DNA from: JBHIBA01 sp046758845
Lineage (GTDB): Bacteria; UBA8248; JACPRG01; G963555815
Direction: 5' to 3'
Length of the DNA: 12,629 nt
Assembly (NCBI GenBank): GCA_046758845.1
Contig: JBHIBA010000119.1
Location: 1-12,629, forward strand
Shown here piece by piece: positions 5,334 to 11,477 of the stretch (its first letter is position 1; each line of letters starts with the position of its first letter). A program made the translations under genes and the position numbers. Below the pieces are notes generated by a model. That model did not search any database, was not told the origin of the DNA, and was given only the letters and a program-made list of their open reading frames with translations.

Positions 5334-7646
5334 ATGGACCTAACCTGGGTCGGGGCCTCCTACGAGAGGGGAGACGGCTACGACAAAGCGAGGGGGCTGG
5401 CGATCTACGCAACGGACTTGGCTCTTCCCCGCACGCTCCACGCGAAGATCCTCAGAAGCCCAGTTCCTCATGCCAGAATCTTGAACATTGACGTAGGGCG
5501 GGCGAAGCGCCTTCGGGGCGTGAGGGCTGTCGTTACAGGACGCGACTATCCCGACTCCCGTTGGGGGATGCACCTGGCCGATCAGACCGTCTACGGCGTG
5601 GACCGAGTCCGCTACGTGGGAGAGGCCGTGGCCGGCGTGGCCGCCGTCGACGAAGACACCGCCCTGGAGGCGCTGGGCCTGATCCGCGTCGAGTACGAAG
5701 ACCTCCCGCCCCTTTTCGACCCGGAGGAGGCCATGGCGCCCGGCGCGCCCCTCATCCATCCGGACGCGGACAAGTACTCTTACAACGCGCATGTCCTCGT
5801 CCCGCAACCCGGAACGAACATCGCCAACCTCACTCGTGTTCGCAAAGGGAACGTCGAAGAGGCCTTCCAGAAATCGGACCTCGTCGTGGAAGACACCTAC
5901 GAAATCCCCATGGTCCAGCACGTCTGTATGGAGCCCCACGTCTGCACCGCCCGATTCTCCCCCCAGGGCAAACTCACCATCTGGAGCAGCACCCAGGGAC
6001 TGTACCTGGCACGGGAGCATGTGGCCAAAGGCCTGAAGCTCCCCCAAAGCGACGTCCGCATCATCTGCACGTATGTCGGCGGCGCCTTTGGCGGCAAGAT
6101 CAGCGGGCTCACGGAGGGCCTGGCCGGGACTCTGGCGCTACAGGCCGACAACCTCCCCGTGCGTCTGGAGATGACGCGTGAGGAGGAGTTCGTCTCGACC
6201 TTCGTCCGACAGCCGGTGAATGTCACTTGCAAGACGGGCGTCAAGCGCAACGGGGACTTTCTGGCCAGAGAACTCCGTCTCGTCTGGGACACGGGAGCCT
6301 ACGGAGACTATGAGATCCTGGTTTCCCGAGCCGCCGGCATTTCCTCGATCGGTCCGTACCGAATCCCGAACGTCCGGATTGACTCGTACTGCGTCTACAC
6401 CAACAAGCCCGTGGCCGGGGCCTACCGGGGATTCGGCATTCCGGAGGTGTGCTTCGCCTACGAGAGCCAGATGGAGCGCATCGGCCGCGACCTCGGGATC
6501 GACCCTGTAGAACTGAGACTCCGCAATGGGGTGGAGACCGGAGACGTCACGGCGACGGGCCAGACCCTGAAGGGCGTGGGCCTGAAGGAATGCATCCGGC
6601 GGGCCGCCGAGGCGCTGGGCGATAAGAAAGGGCCGGCGGCGCCGGGCAAACGTCGGGGACACGGCCTCGCCTGCATGTACAAGTTCAGCATCGGATACGC
6701 CCACGTGCAATGCGGCATCAAAATCAACGAGGACGGCAGCGCGGCCCTTCTGACGAGCGCCGTGGAGCACGGCCAGGGGGCGCACACCATCTTGCGGCAG
6801 ATTGCGGGGGAGGCTCTCGGCCTCGACCCCGGCATGGTCTCGGTGGCGCATCCGGACACCGGTGTGTCGCCCTACGGGTGGGAAACCTCCTCCAGTAAGA
6901 CCACCTTCTTCGACGGCAATGCCATCCGCCAGGCGGCCGAGGATGCCAAACAGCAGCTCTTCCGCGTGGCCGCCGTCGCTTTGGAGGCCGCACCGGAGGA
7001 CCTGGAAACGCAGAACGGACGGATCTTCCCACGGGGGGCTCCCGAGCGCTCCGTCTCTTTTGCGGACGTGGCGCTGGGGGTTCAGGGCCCCGACGGCAAG
7101 CACGTCGGTGGACCCGTCCTCGGGCGCGGCCATTACACGCCGGTCGACGTCACCGGGCTCGATCCGGAGACAGGGCAGGGGACCCAACCCGGCTCCTTCT
7201 GGATGTTCGCCGCTCAGGCGGCGGATGTGGAGGTGGATGAACAAACCGGAGAGGTTGAGATCCTCAAGATGACCGCGGCGCATGACGTCGGCAAAGCCAT
7301 CAACCCCGACGGTTGCACCGGGCAGATCGAAGGGGCCCTGGGACAAGGGCTCGGACAGTCCCTGTTTGAAGAGATGCACCTCGAGAACGGGGTGGTGGTG
7401 AACCCGAACCTCATGGATTACAAAATTCCCTGCACCCTCGACATGCCGTCCCTGGTCTCCATGGTCGTCGAAGAGGCGAACCCCGATGGCCCCTGGGGGG
7501 CCAAGGGTGTGGGGGAGCCCGGACTCGCCCCGACGGCGGCCGCCGTCGCCAACGCCATTTACGACGCCATCGGCGTCCAGATCAGGACCATCCCCTTGAC
7601 ACCGGAAAGGGTCCTTGAGGCCATGCGAGGACGGGCGTTCACATAA
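5334..7646 (+). CDS. Xanthine dehydrogenase family molybdopterin-binding (large) subunit
   Basis: A 770-aa molybdenum hydroxylase large subunit, full length for the family. These enzymes hydroxylate aldehydes and N-heterocycles, or in the 4-hydroxybenzoyl-CoA reductase branch remove a phenolic OH. It has the aldehyde oxidase/xanthine dehydrogenase a/b-hammerhead (about 15-130), followed by Moco-binding blocks: STQG (219-222), GGAFGGK (249-255), GAYRGFGIPE (362-371), EHGQGAHT (478-485), and GVGEPG (725-730), in which Glu728 matches the catalytic Glu. It lacks the AYRCSFR loop of aerobic CO dehydrogenase, so CoxL is excluded. No N-terminal 2Fe-2S or FAD domain is fused, and neither partner gene is adjacent: upstream is a repeat-filled divergent region, downstream slyD. 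It has no Tat signal, so it is probably cytoplasmic. The substrate is unknown. The final base of the TAA stop starts a large inverted repeat. Confidence 0.93.
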   Translation: MDLTWVGASYERGDGYDKARGLAIYATDLALPRTLHAKILRSPVPHARILNIDVGRAKRLRGVRAVVTGRDYPDSRWGMHLADQTVYGVDRVRYVGEAVAGVAAVDEDTALEALGLIRVEYEDLPPLFDPEEAMAPGAPLIHPDADKYSYNAHVLVPQPGTNIANLTRVRKGNVEEAFQKSDLVVEDTYEIPMVQHVCMEPHVCTARFSPQGKLTIWSSTQGLYLAREHVAKGLKLPQSDVRIICTYVGGAFGGKISGLTEGLAGTLALQADNLPVRLEMTREEEFVSTFVRQPVNVTCKTGVKRNGDFLARELRLVWDTGAYGDYEILVSRAAGISSIGPYRIPNVRIDSYCVYTNKPVAGAYRGFGIPEVCFAYESQMERIGRDLGIDPVELRLRNGVETGDVTATGQTLKGVGLKECIRRAAEALGDKKGPAAPGKRRGHGLACMYKFSIGYAHVQCGIKINEDGSAALLTSAVEHGQGAHTILRQIAGEALGLDPGMVSVAHPDTGVSPYGWETSSSKTTFFDGNAIRQAAEDAKQQLFRVAAVALEAAPEDLETQNGRIFPRGAPERSVSFADVALGVQGPDGKHVGGPVLGRGHYTPVDVTGLDPETGQGTQPGSFWMFAAQAADVEVDEQTGEVEILKMTAAHDVGKAINPDGCTGQIEGALGQGLGQSLFEEMHLENGVVVNPNLMDYKIPCTLDMPSLVSMVVEEANPDGPWGAKGVGEPGLAPTAAAVANAIYDAIGVQIRTIPLTPERVLEAMRGRAFT

Positions 7647-7748
7647 TCCCGGGGGTGGAGATGGCCGCGCCCCTGCCCGCGCCGATCATTCTGCCGCAAA
7701 GAAGGACAGGGGCGCCGGGGCATCCGCCCCATCGATCTCCCCCGGGAT
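7646..7748 (+). other. Branched inverted-repeat structure downstream of the Mo-hydroxylase gene
   Basis: The outer stem is ATCCCGGGGG-tg-GAGAT-like (7646-7662, with a two-base bulge), pairing with ATCTCCCCCGGGAT (7735-7748). Inside are GCGCCCCTG (7667-7675) with CAGGGGCGC (7707-7715), and GGGGC-atcc-GCCCC (7717-7730): a predicted three-way junction of about 103 nt. A further CGGTCT-ctttga-AGACCG hairpin follows at 7749-7766. There is no U-tract after either, so this is not a classical terminator. It could be a Rho-type or processing structure, a structured RNA, or a palindromic mobile repeat. The rest of the 515-bp gap to slyD (7767-8161) holds nothing I can identify. Confidence 0.5.
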
Positions 7749-8161
7749 CGGTCTCTTTGAAGACCGGCCAAAAAGAATTGCTTTTCGAGTGGATTTTTGT
7801 CACCATGGGTTGACAACGAGCGGGTAAGAGGTGACTTTGTTCGTTTAGGCAGCGCCGGTCGTTCTCTTGCTCGCCGGAGTGGTGGTCGCCAGGATTCTCC
7901 GGGATCCCCGTGGGTATCGCCTTCCACCTTGGCGGCGGCCATACGGGAAAAGTGTTTGAAGGCAAGGGGAACCGGAGAACTGCTCCTACCGGAAAATCAC
8001 CCGTTCAACCTGTGTCCGTCCGCCTTTCGCCCCCAAGGTTCCCGCCGAAAGAGGTCTTCATGCGGGGCAGGGGTCAGCCCCTCTCCCCTGGCCGGAAGAG
8101 CGCTTGGGACGCCTCAGGAGTCGGGAAGGGTTTTGTTGTCCTTTTGAAAGGAATCCAGAGA

Positions 8162-8689
8162 ATGAATCTGCAAAGACAGGCCGTGGGAGCCTTCTTGCTT
8201 CTCATTGCTTTTGTCGTCGCCCCCCTTTCGATCGACCAAAAGGCTGCAAGCGCAGAGGAGGGGTCGCAAGCCGTTGCCATTGGCAAACGCGTTTCAATCG
8301 AATACTCCGTTTCCCTTCCGGACAAGAAGGAGGTCGACACCAATGTGGGGAGGGAGCCGCTCACCTATACCCAAGGCTCTGCTGATATCCTCCCCGCCGT
8401 TCAGGCGGCCATTTTGGGCGTGAAGCTTGGCGAGACCAAGGTTTTTACGCTGAAGCCTGAGGAGGCTTACGGAGCGGTGAATTCCAATGCCTTTCTAGAG
8501 GTGAACAAATCCCAGATCCCGGAGAACCTGCGCGAGCCGGGGAAAGAGCTGGTCGGCCGGGGGCCGTCAGGGACTCCCCAGCGTTTCCGGGTCCACGAAG
8601 TAAAGGCGGAAACCGTCATCCTCGACTTTAATCACCCGTTGGCCGGCAAGACCCTGACCTTCACGATTAAGGTCACCAAGATCGAATAA
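8162..8689 (+). CDS. Exported SlyD-like FKBP-type peptidyl-prolyl cis-trans isomerase
   Basis: A 175-aa FKBP-fold prolyl isomerase/chaperone of the SlyD type. Residues 1-31 are a signal peptide (Arg5, hydrophobic core 8-23, cleavage after AASA at 31), so it should act in the periplasm. The FKBP part begins at GKRVSIEYSVSLPDKKEVDT (41-60), with Asp59 at the position of the conserved active-site Asp. It continues with LTYTQG (67-72) and EEAYG (100-104), then the inserted-flap (IF) segment, and closes with DFNHPLAGKTLTFTIKVTKI (155-174), which is very like SlyD. The His/Cys-rich metal-binding tail of E. coli SlyD is absent. The start at 8162 is chosen because AAAGGA lies about 9 nt upstream and the signal peptide begins there. 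The reading frame is open for another 84 codons upstream, but that part has no protein-like character. Confidence 0.9.
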   Translation: MNLQRQAVGAFLLLIAFVVAPLSIDQKAASAEEGSQAVAIGKRVSIEYSVSLPDKKEVDTNVGREPLTYTQGSADILPAVQAAILGVKLGETKVFTLKPEEAYGAVNSNAFLEVNKSQIPENLREPGKELVGRGPSGTPQRFRVHEVKAETVILDFNHPLAGKTLTFTIKVTKIE

Positions 8690-8748
8690 AATGGCGCCAA
8701 TGGATCAACCGGGCGCATGCCGCCAAGGGAGACCTCTCGGACAGCCTC

Positions 8749-8777
8749 TTGAATCCTTCAACCGATTCGGATCCGAT
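8749..8777 (+). promoter_or_regulatory. Possible sigma70-type promoter for the cold-shock gene
   Basis: TTGAAT (8749-8754), a 17-nt spacer, and TCCGAT (8772-8777). The -35 is good and the -10 poor (three of six consensus bases). Transcription would start near 8784, just before the hairpin at 8794. Weak evidence; it is listed because there is no room for a promoter between that hairpin and the csp start codon. Confidence 0.25.
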
Positions 8778-8793
8778 GAGTCATCTGTAGGTT

Positions 8794-8821
8794 CGCGGAG
8801 AAAGGGTCTCCGCGGGTTTTT
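8794..8821 (+). terminator. Intrinsic terminator between slyD-like gene and csp (possible csp leader attenuator)
   Basis: A perfect 8-bp stem, CGCGGAGA (8794-8801) with TCTCCGCG (8807-8814), a five-base loop AAGGG, then GG and TTTTT (8817-8821). It is 104 nt after the slyD-like stop codon and only 29 nt before the csp ATG. Confidence 0.75.
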
Positions 8822-8834
8822 CCAAGCAGGGGTC

Positions 8835-8839
8835 GGAGG
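8835..8839 (+). promoter_or_regulatory. Ribosome binding site of csp
   Basis: GGAGG, 11 nt before the ATG at 8851. A second GAGGAG at 8844-8849 is too close to the start to be the main site. Confidence 0.55.
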
Positions 8840-8850
8840 TATCGAGGAGC

Positions 8851-9057
8851 ATGCCAAAGGGCGTCGTTAAATGGTTCAACGAGAGCAAGGGTTACGGATT
8901 TATCACCCAAGAGGGCGGAGCCGACGTCTTTGTCCATTTCTCTGCCATCGCTGGTCAGGGGTTCAGGACGCTCAAAGAAGGTGAATCCGTAGAATTTGAC
9001 ATAGAAGAGGACCCAAAGGGGCTGAAAGCTGTCAACGTAAGGCGAACCGAACCGTAG
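8851..9057 (+). CDS. Cold-shock domain protein, CspA family
   Basis: A 68-aa single cold-shock domain, the usual length. It binds single-stranded RNA and DNA and melts RNA secondary structure; some CspA-type proteins act as transcription antiterminators. It starts MPKGVVKWFNESKGYGFI, with RNP1 KGYGFI at 13-18 and RNP2 VFVHF at 26-30, plus the conserved Trp8 and C-terminal GLKAVNVR. An intrinsic terminator ends 29 nt upstream, so expression requires read-through of that hairpin or a promoter overlapping it. No partner gene is evident. Confidence 0.97.
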   Translation: MPKGVVKWFNESKGYGFITQEGGADVFVHFSAIAGQGFRTLKEGESVEFDIEEDPKGLKAVNVRRTEP

Positions 9058-9372
9058 TCGGAAGTGGACGCTGATTGGGTAACGACCCTTTCGAATTCCT
9101 CCCTGTCCCAGGAATCGCAATCGGCCCCGATTCCCCGACGATAAGGGGATCTTCCGCCAAGTTGGGCCCCCTGGGGACAGCATCCTGGGAGACGGAGGAG
9201 TCCGGCCGAGGCGTTCGCACAGCAGGTCGGCCTGGGTGAGCGGGGGGAGAGGATGAGGGGCGCGGCATCAGCGGACGCCATCGTCCGCTCCTTTCGAGGA
9301 GGCAGGCCGGTGACGCTTCTGGAGATTCTAGCGTAACGAATGCCTCGGAGTCTGAGGAAAGGGCATGGCGAC
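9058..9372. other. Intergenic stretch with short hairpins
   Basis: 315 bp without a convincing gene. It contains a perfect AGCGGACG-ccat-CGTCCGCT hairpin (9270-9289) followed by CCTTTC, a weak terminator candidate, and several shorter GC palindromes around 9094-9180. An antisense ORF with a GGAG-like site starts near 9283 on the minus strand but reads into the back of csp with no protein-like pattern, so I do not call it. Confidence 0.4.
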
Positions 9373-9723
9373 ATGGTGTCCTTCGAGCAATTTTGGCGAA
9401 GGTTACGGAATGAGTTCTCCAAACTTCCCGGCCCGGAACCGCGTGTGCACGTTGGGACCACCCGAAAGTGGAGCGAGCACTCCGGAAACCTGCGCAGTTC
9501 GTTCGCATTCCTCTATAAAGGCGGTAACGTGATTTATTGCGAAACCGAGACAACCAAGAAGCTACGAACGATAAGCAAGGCGGAGCTTCAAAAAGTCTAC
9601 GGCGTTTGGCCCGATTATCTAGAACGTAGAATCGGGCGAAGCTACATCGTGCGTGATCTAGGCGTCCAAAACACGTCTTGGATCATCCCGATTCCGCACG
9701 AGTACGAGAATCTCATGAAATGA
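9373..9723 (+). CDS. Unrecognised 116-aa protein of atypical composition
   Basis: I do not recognise this protein. From the ATG at 9373 it starts MVSFEQFWRRLRNEFSKLPG and ends PHEYENLMK. It looks like a folded alpha/beta protein with clear amphipathic alternation (SSFAFLYKGGNVIYCETE) and several aromatic residues. It has no signal peptide, membrane span or metal motif. An AAAGGG about 10 nt upstream supports this start; an in-frame ATG at 9340 would add 11 residues. The DNA is visibly less GC-rich than its neighbours (many AAA, GAA, ATC, CTA and AGA codons), and the gene sits alone between csp and a palindromic repeat, which suggests horizontal acquisition. No function is proposed. Confidence 0.65.
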   Translation: MVSFEQFWRRLRNEFSKLPGPEPRVHVGTTRKWSEHSGNLRSSFAFLYKGGNVIYCETETTKKLRTISKAELQKVYGVWPDYLERRIGRSYIVRDLGVQNTSWIIPIPHEYENLMK

Positions 9724-9835
9724 CAGATGCGCCTCGTCCTCTCACGACCCGACGATAAAGTTTCTCCCGTAGAACGGACGGAGTTGCTGAGCCATTGGAA
9801 GCCGAGGCTTTCCCTTTTGCTTTTCCTTACGGGGT

Positions 9836-9927
9836 GTAGCCGCGATTTGAGCGTAGCGGAAATCGCGGTCTGTTCGCCTCCCCGATCTCCGCTCAGGCCT
9901 ACGGCCCATCGCTCAGATCGGGGCTAC
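9836..9927 (+). repeat. Dispersed double-palindrome repeat, copy 3 (compact form)
   Basis: The shortest and cleanest copy, 92 bp. Hairpin 1 pairs CCGCGATTT (9840-9848) with AAATCGCGG (9860-9868). Hairpin 2 pairs CCCCGATCT (9880-9888) with AGATCGGGG (9915-9923), with GGCC-tac-GGCC at its tip. Its ends are GTAGCC and GGCTAC. Unlike copies 1 and 2 I see no surrounding terminal inverted repeats. It lies about 100 bp upstream of the MFS gene. Confidence 0.8.
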
Positions 9928-10033
9928 GACTAAATTCTGCGCCCTGGATTCTAAGAGCCTGGGCCAGATTTCCCCCGGAACAAAGCGCACGGAGATCCCC
10001 ATTCTCAAACCGAAACGCCTTTATTATGGATGG

Positions 10034-11281
10034 GTGGTGGTGGGGATCTGTCTATTGACCCTCACCATCGCCTTCGGACTGCGCTACAGCTTCAGTGTTT
10101 TCTACGTGGCCCTGTTCGAGGAATTCGGATGGGGACGGGCGGAAACGGCTGGAATCTACTCCATCCACCGGCTGGTCTACGCGGCTTTGGCTCCGATCTC
10201 CGGGTCGCTGCTGGACGTGTGGGGCCCAAGACGCCTCATGCCCGCCGCCCTGGCGGTGGTCGCGTTGGGCTTTCTCGGCGCCTCGTTCATCGCCAGCTTG
10301 TGGCAGCTCTATCTCCTGCTCGGCGTCGTCCTGGCGGCCGGACTCGTGATGATCGAGTACGCCCCCAACGCCATCATCGTCGCCCGGTGGTTCGAGGGCG
10401 GGAGAGGTTTCGCCTCGGCCATCGCCTTTTCCGGAATGGGAACGGGCGCGCTGGCGCTGGTCCCCCTGGCGCAATACCTCCTCTCGACGCTCGGATGGCG
10501 CTGGGCGTTCTCCGTTCTGGGGGTCGGGTCTTTTCTTCTCCTGACGCCGATCATCCTCCTCTTTCAGCGGCAATGGCCCCAGGACGTGGGGTACGAGGGC
10601 CCCCAGGCGCTCTCCGGGGGGCAGAAAGTCTCTTTGGAGGTCGTAGATCCCTCCTGGGCGGAGCACACCTGGACGCTGCGCAAGGCCCTGAGGACACGCG
10701 TATTCTGGTTTCTGAGCGCCGCCTTCTTCCTGCAATCCACCTCCGGAGAGTTGATGGTCGTCCATCAGGTGGCGCACGTGGTGGGGCTGGGACATTCTAA
10801 GGCGTTGGCCGCCTCCTCCTTCGGCCTGGTTTACCTGTTCGGCATCACCGGGATGTTTTTCTGGGGGGCCGCGTCCGACCGCTGGGGGAGAGAGTGGATT
10901 TTCCTTTTGGGCACCTTGTCCCTGCTGGTGGGTCTGGGACTTTTGATGAGCCTGGGGAAGGGCCCCCTCTGGCCGCTCTACGGGTTCGTCGTCTTTTATG
11001 GGTTCGGGTTCGGGTCGAGGCCGCCCCTGTTCCTGGCGATCGCGGCCGACATCTTCCAGGGCAGGCACTTCGGCTCCATCATGGGCGCGATGGTGGCGGG
11101 ATTCGGCCTGGGCGGGGCCTTCGGTCCCTGGCTCGGGGGCTGGATTTTCGACGCCCTCCAAAGCTACCAGGCGGCGTTTCTCGTCGTCGCCGTCACGACT
11201 TGCGGGAGCTGTCTCTTCGTCTGGCTCGCCGCCCCGCGCAAGGTCCGCCTCCCCCGCCGGGCCGCGTCGATTCAGGCTTGA
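10034..11281 (+). CDS. MFS transporter, monocarboxylate/oxalate-formate antiporter-like
   Basis: A 12-helix inner-membrane permease of the major facilitator superfamily, 415 aa as called. Hydrophobic segments alternate through the whole length, with the expected longer hydrophilic loop near 180-215. The MFS motif A appears in the loop after helix 2 (GSLLDVWGPRRLMP, 57-70) and as a second, half-repeat copy, GAASDRWGREW, in the C-terminal half. General resemblance is to the carboxylate-type MFS group, so the cargo may be an organic acid, but this is inference. The start is uncertain: the GTG at 10034 begins inside a well-conserved-looking helix-1 leader. Codons upstream read KRLYYGW in frame, yet no ATG, GTG or TTG occurs between there and the in-frame TAG at 9854-9856. 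The true start may be a rare codon (CTG 9944 or 9959, ATT 10001), or the gene may carry a small frameshift. Confidence 0.88.
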   Translation: MVVGICLLTLTIAFGLRYSFSVFYVALFEEFGWGRAETAGIYSIHRLVYAALAPISGSLLDVWGPRRLMPAALAVVALGFLGASFIASLWQLYLLLGVVLAAGLVMIEYAPNAIIVARWFEGGRGFASAIAFSGMGTGALALVPLAQYLLSTLGWRWAFSVLGVGSFLLLTPIILLFQRQWPQDVGYEGPQALSGGQKVSLEVVDPSWAEHTWTLRKALRTRVFWFLSAAFFLQSTSGELMVVHQVAHVVGLGHSKALAASSFGLVYLFGITGMFFWGAASDRWGREWIFLLGTLSLLVGLGLLMSLGKGPLWPLYGFVVFYGFGFGSRPPLFLAIAADIFQGRHFGSIMGAMVAGFGLGGAFGPWLGGWIFDALQSYQAAFLVVAVTTCGSCLFVWLAAPRKVRLPRRAASIQA

Positions 11282-11329
11282 GAGCGATCATTGTCACCCC
11301 GGACGCCCGGATGATACGTTGAGCGGTGT

Positions 11330-11353
11330 AGCGGGGGGGCTAAAGCCCCCGCT
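11330..11353 (+). terminator. GC-rich hairpin after the MFS gene (possible terminator or repeat)
   Basis: AGCGGGGG (11330-11337) pairs with CCCCCGCT (11346-11353) across a short GGCTAAAG loop, 48 bp after the MFS stop. There is no U-tract. Its GTAG...GGGGCT..AGCCCC..GGC layout matches the palindrome nested in repeat copy 2 (4955-4980), so it may be a separate dispersed repeat rather than a terminator. Confidence 0.45.
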
Positions 11354-11477
11354 GGCTTGCGTTCGTTTGTGTGGGCACTCCTTTCTGCATGCATGATGGA
11401 TCAATCGAGTGTCCGACAAAACCCTAGGGCGGGGGAGTTCCCTGGTATTTATTGCAGTAAATGAGATGATTTATTCC

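Noticed and set aside
5340..7379. Minus-strand ORFs over the Mo-hydroxylase gene (5340-6047, 6138-7379)
   Set aside because: The opposite strand encodes a complete family member with all Moco motifs; these are shadows.
5334..7646. Annotation as CO dehydrogenase CoxL
   Set aside because: The diagnostic AYRCSFR active-site loop is absent; the corresponding sequence is GAYRGFG, and the CoxS and CoxM genes are missing.
7910..8161. N-terminal 84-residue extension of the SlyD-like protein
   Set aside because: The extension is arginine/proline-rich and unlike protein, and would bury a well-formed signal peptide; a ribosome site precedes the ATG at 8162.
8955..9553. Minus-strand ORFs across csp and the 116-aa gene, one with a GGAG-like site near 9283
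   Set aside because: They read antisense through the certain csp gene and have no protein-like hydrophobic pattern.
9727..9933. 68-codon ORF after the 116-aa gene
   Set aside because: Its second half is translated palindromic repeat copy 3, and no ribosome site precedes it.
10052..11161. Minus-strand and alternative-frame ORFs over the MFS and DUF1152 genes
   Set aside because: Low-complexity shadows of the real membrane-protein and DUF1152 frames.
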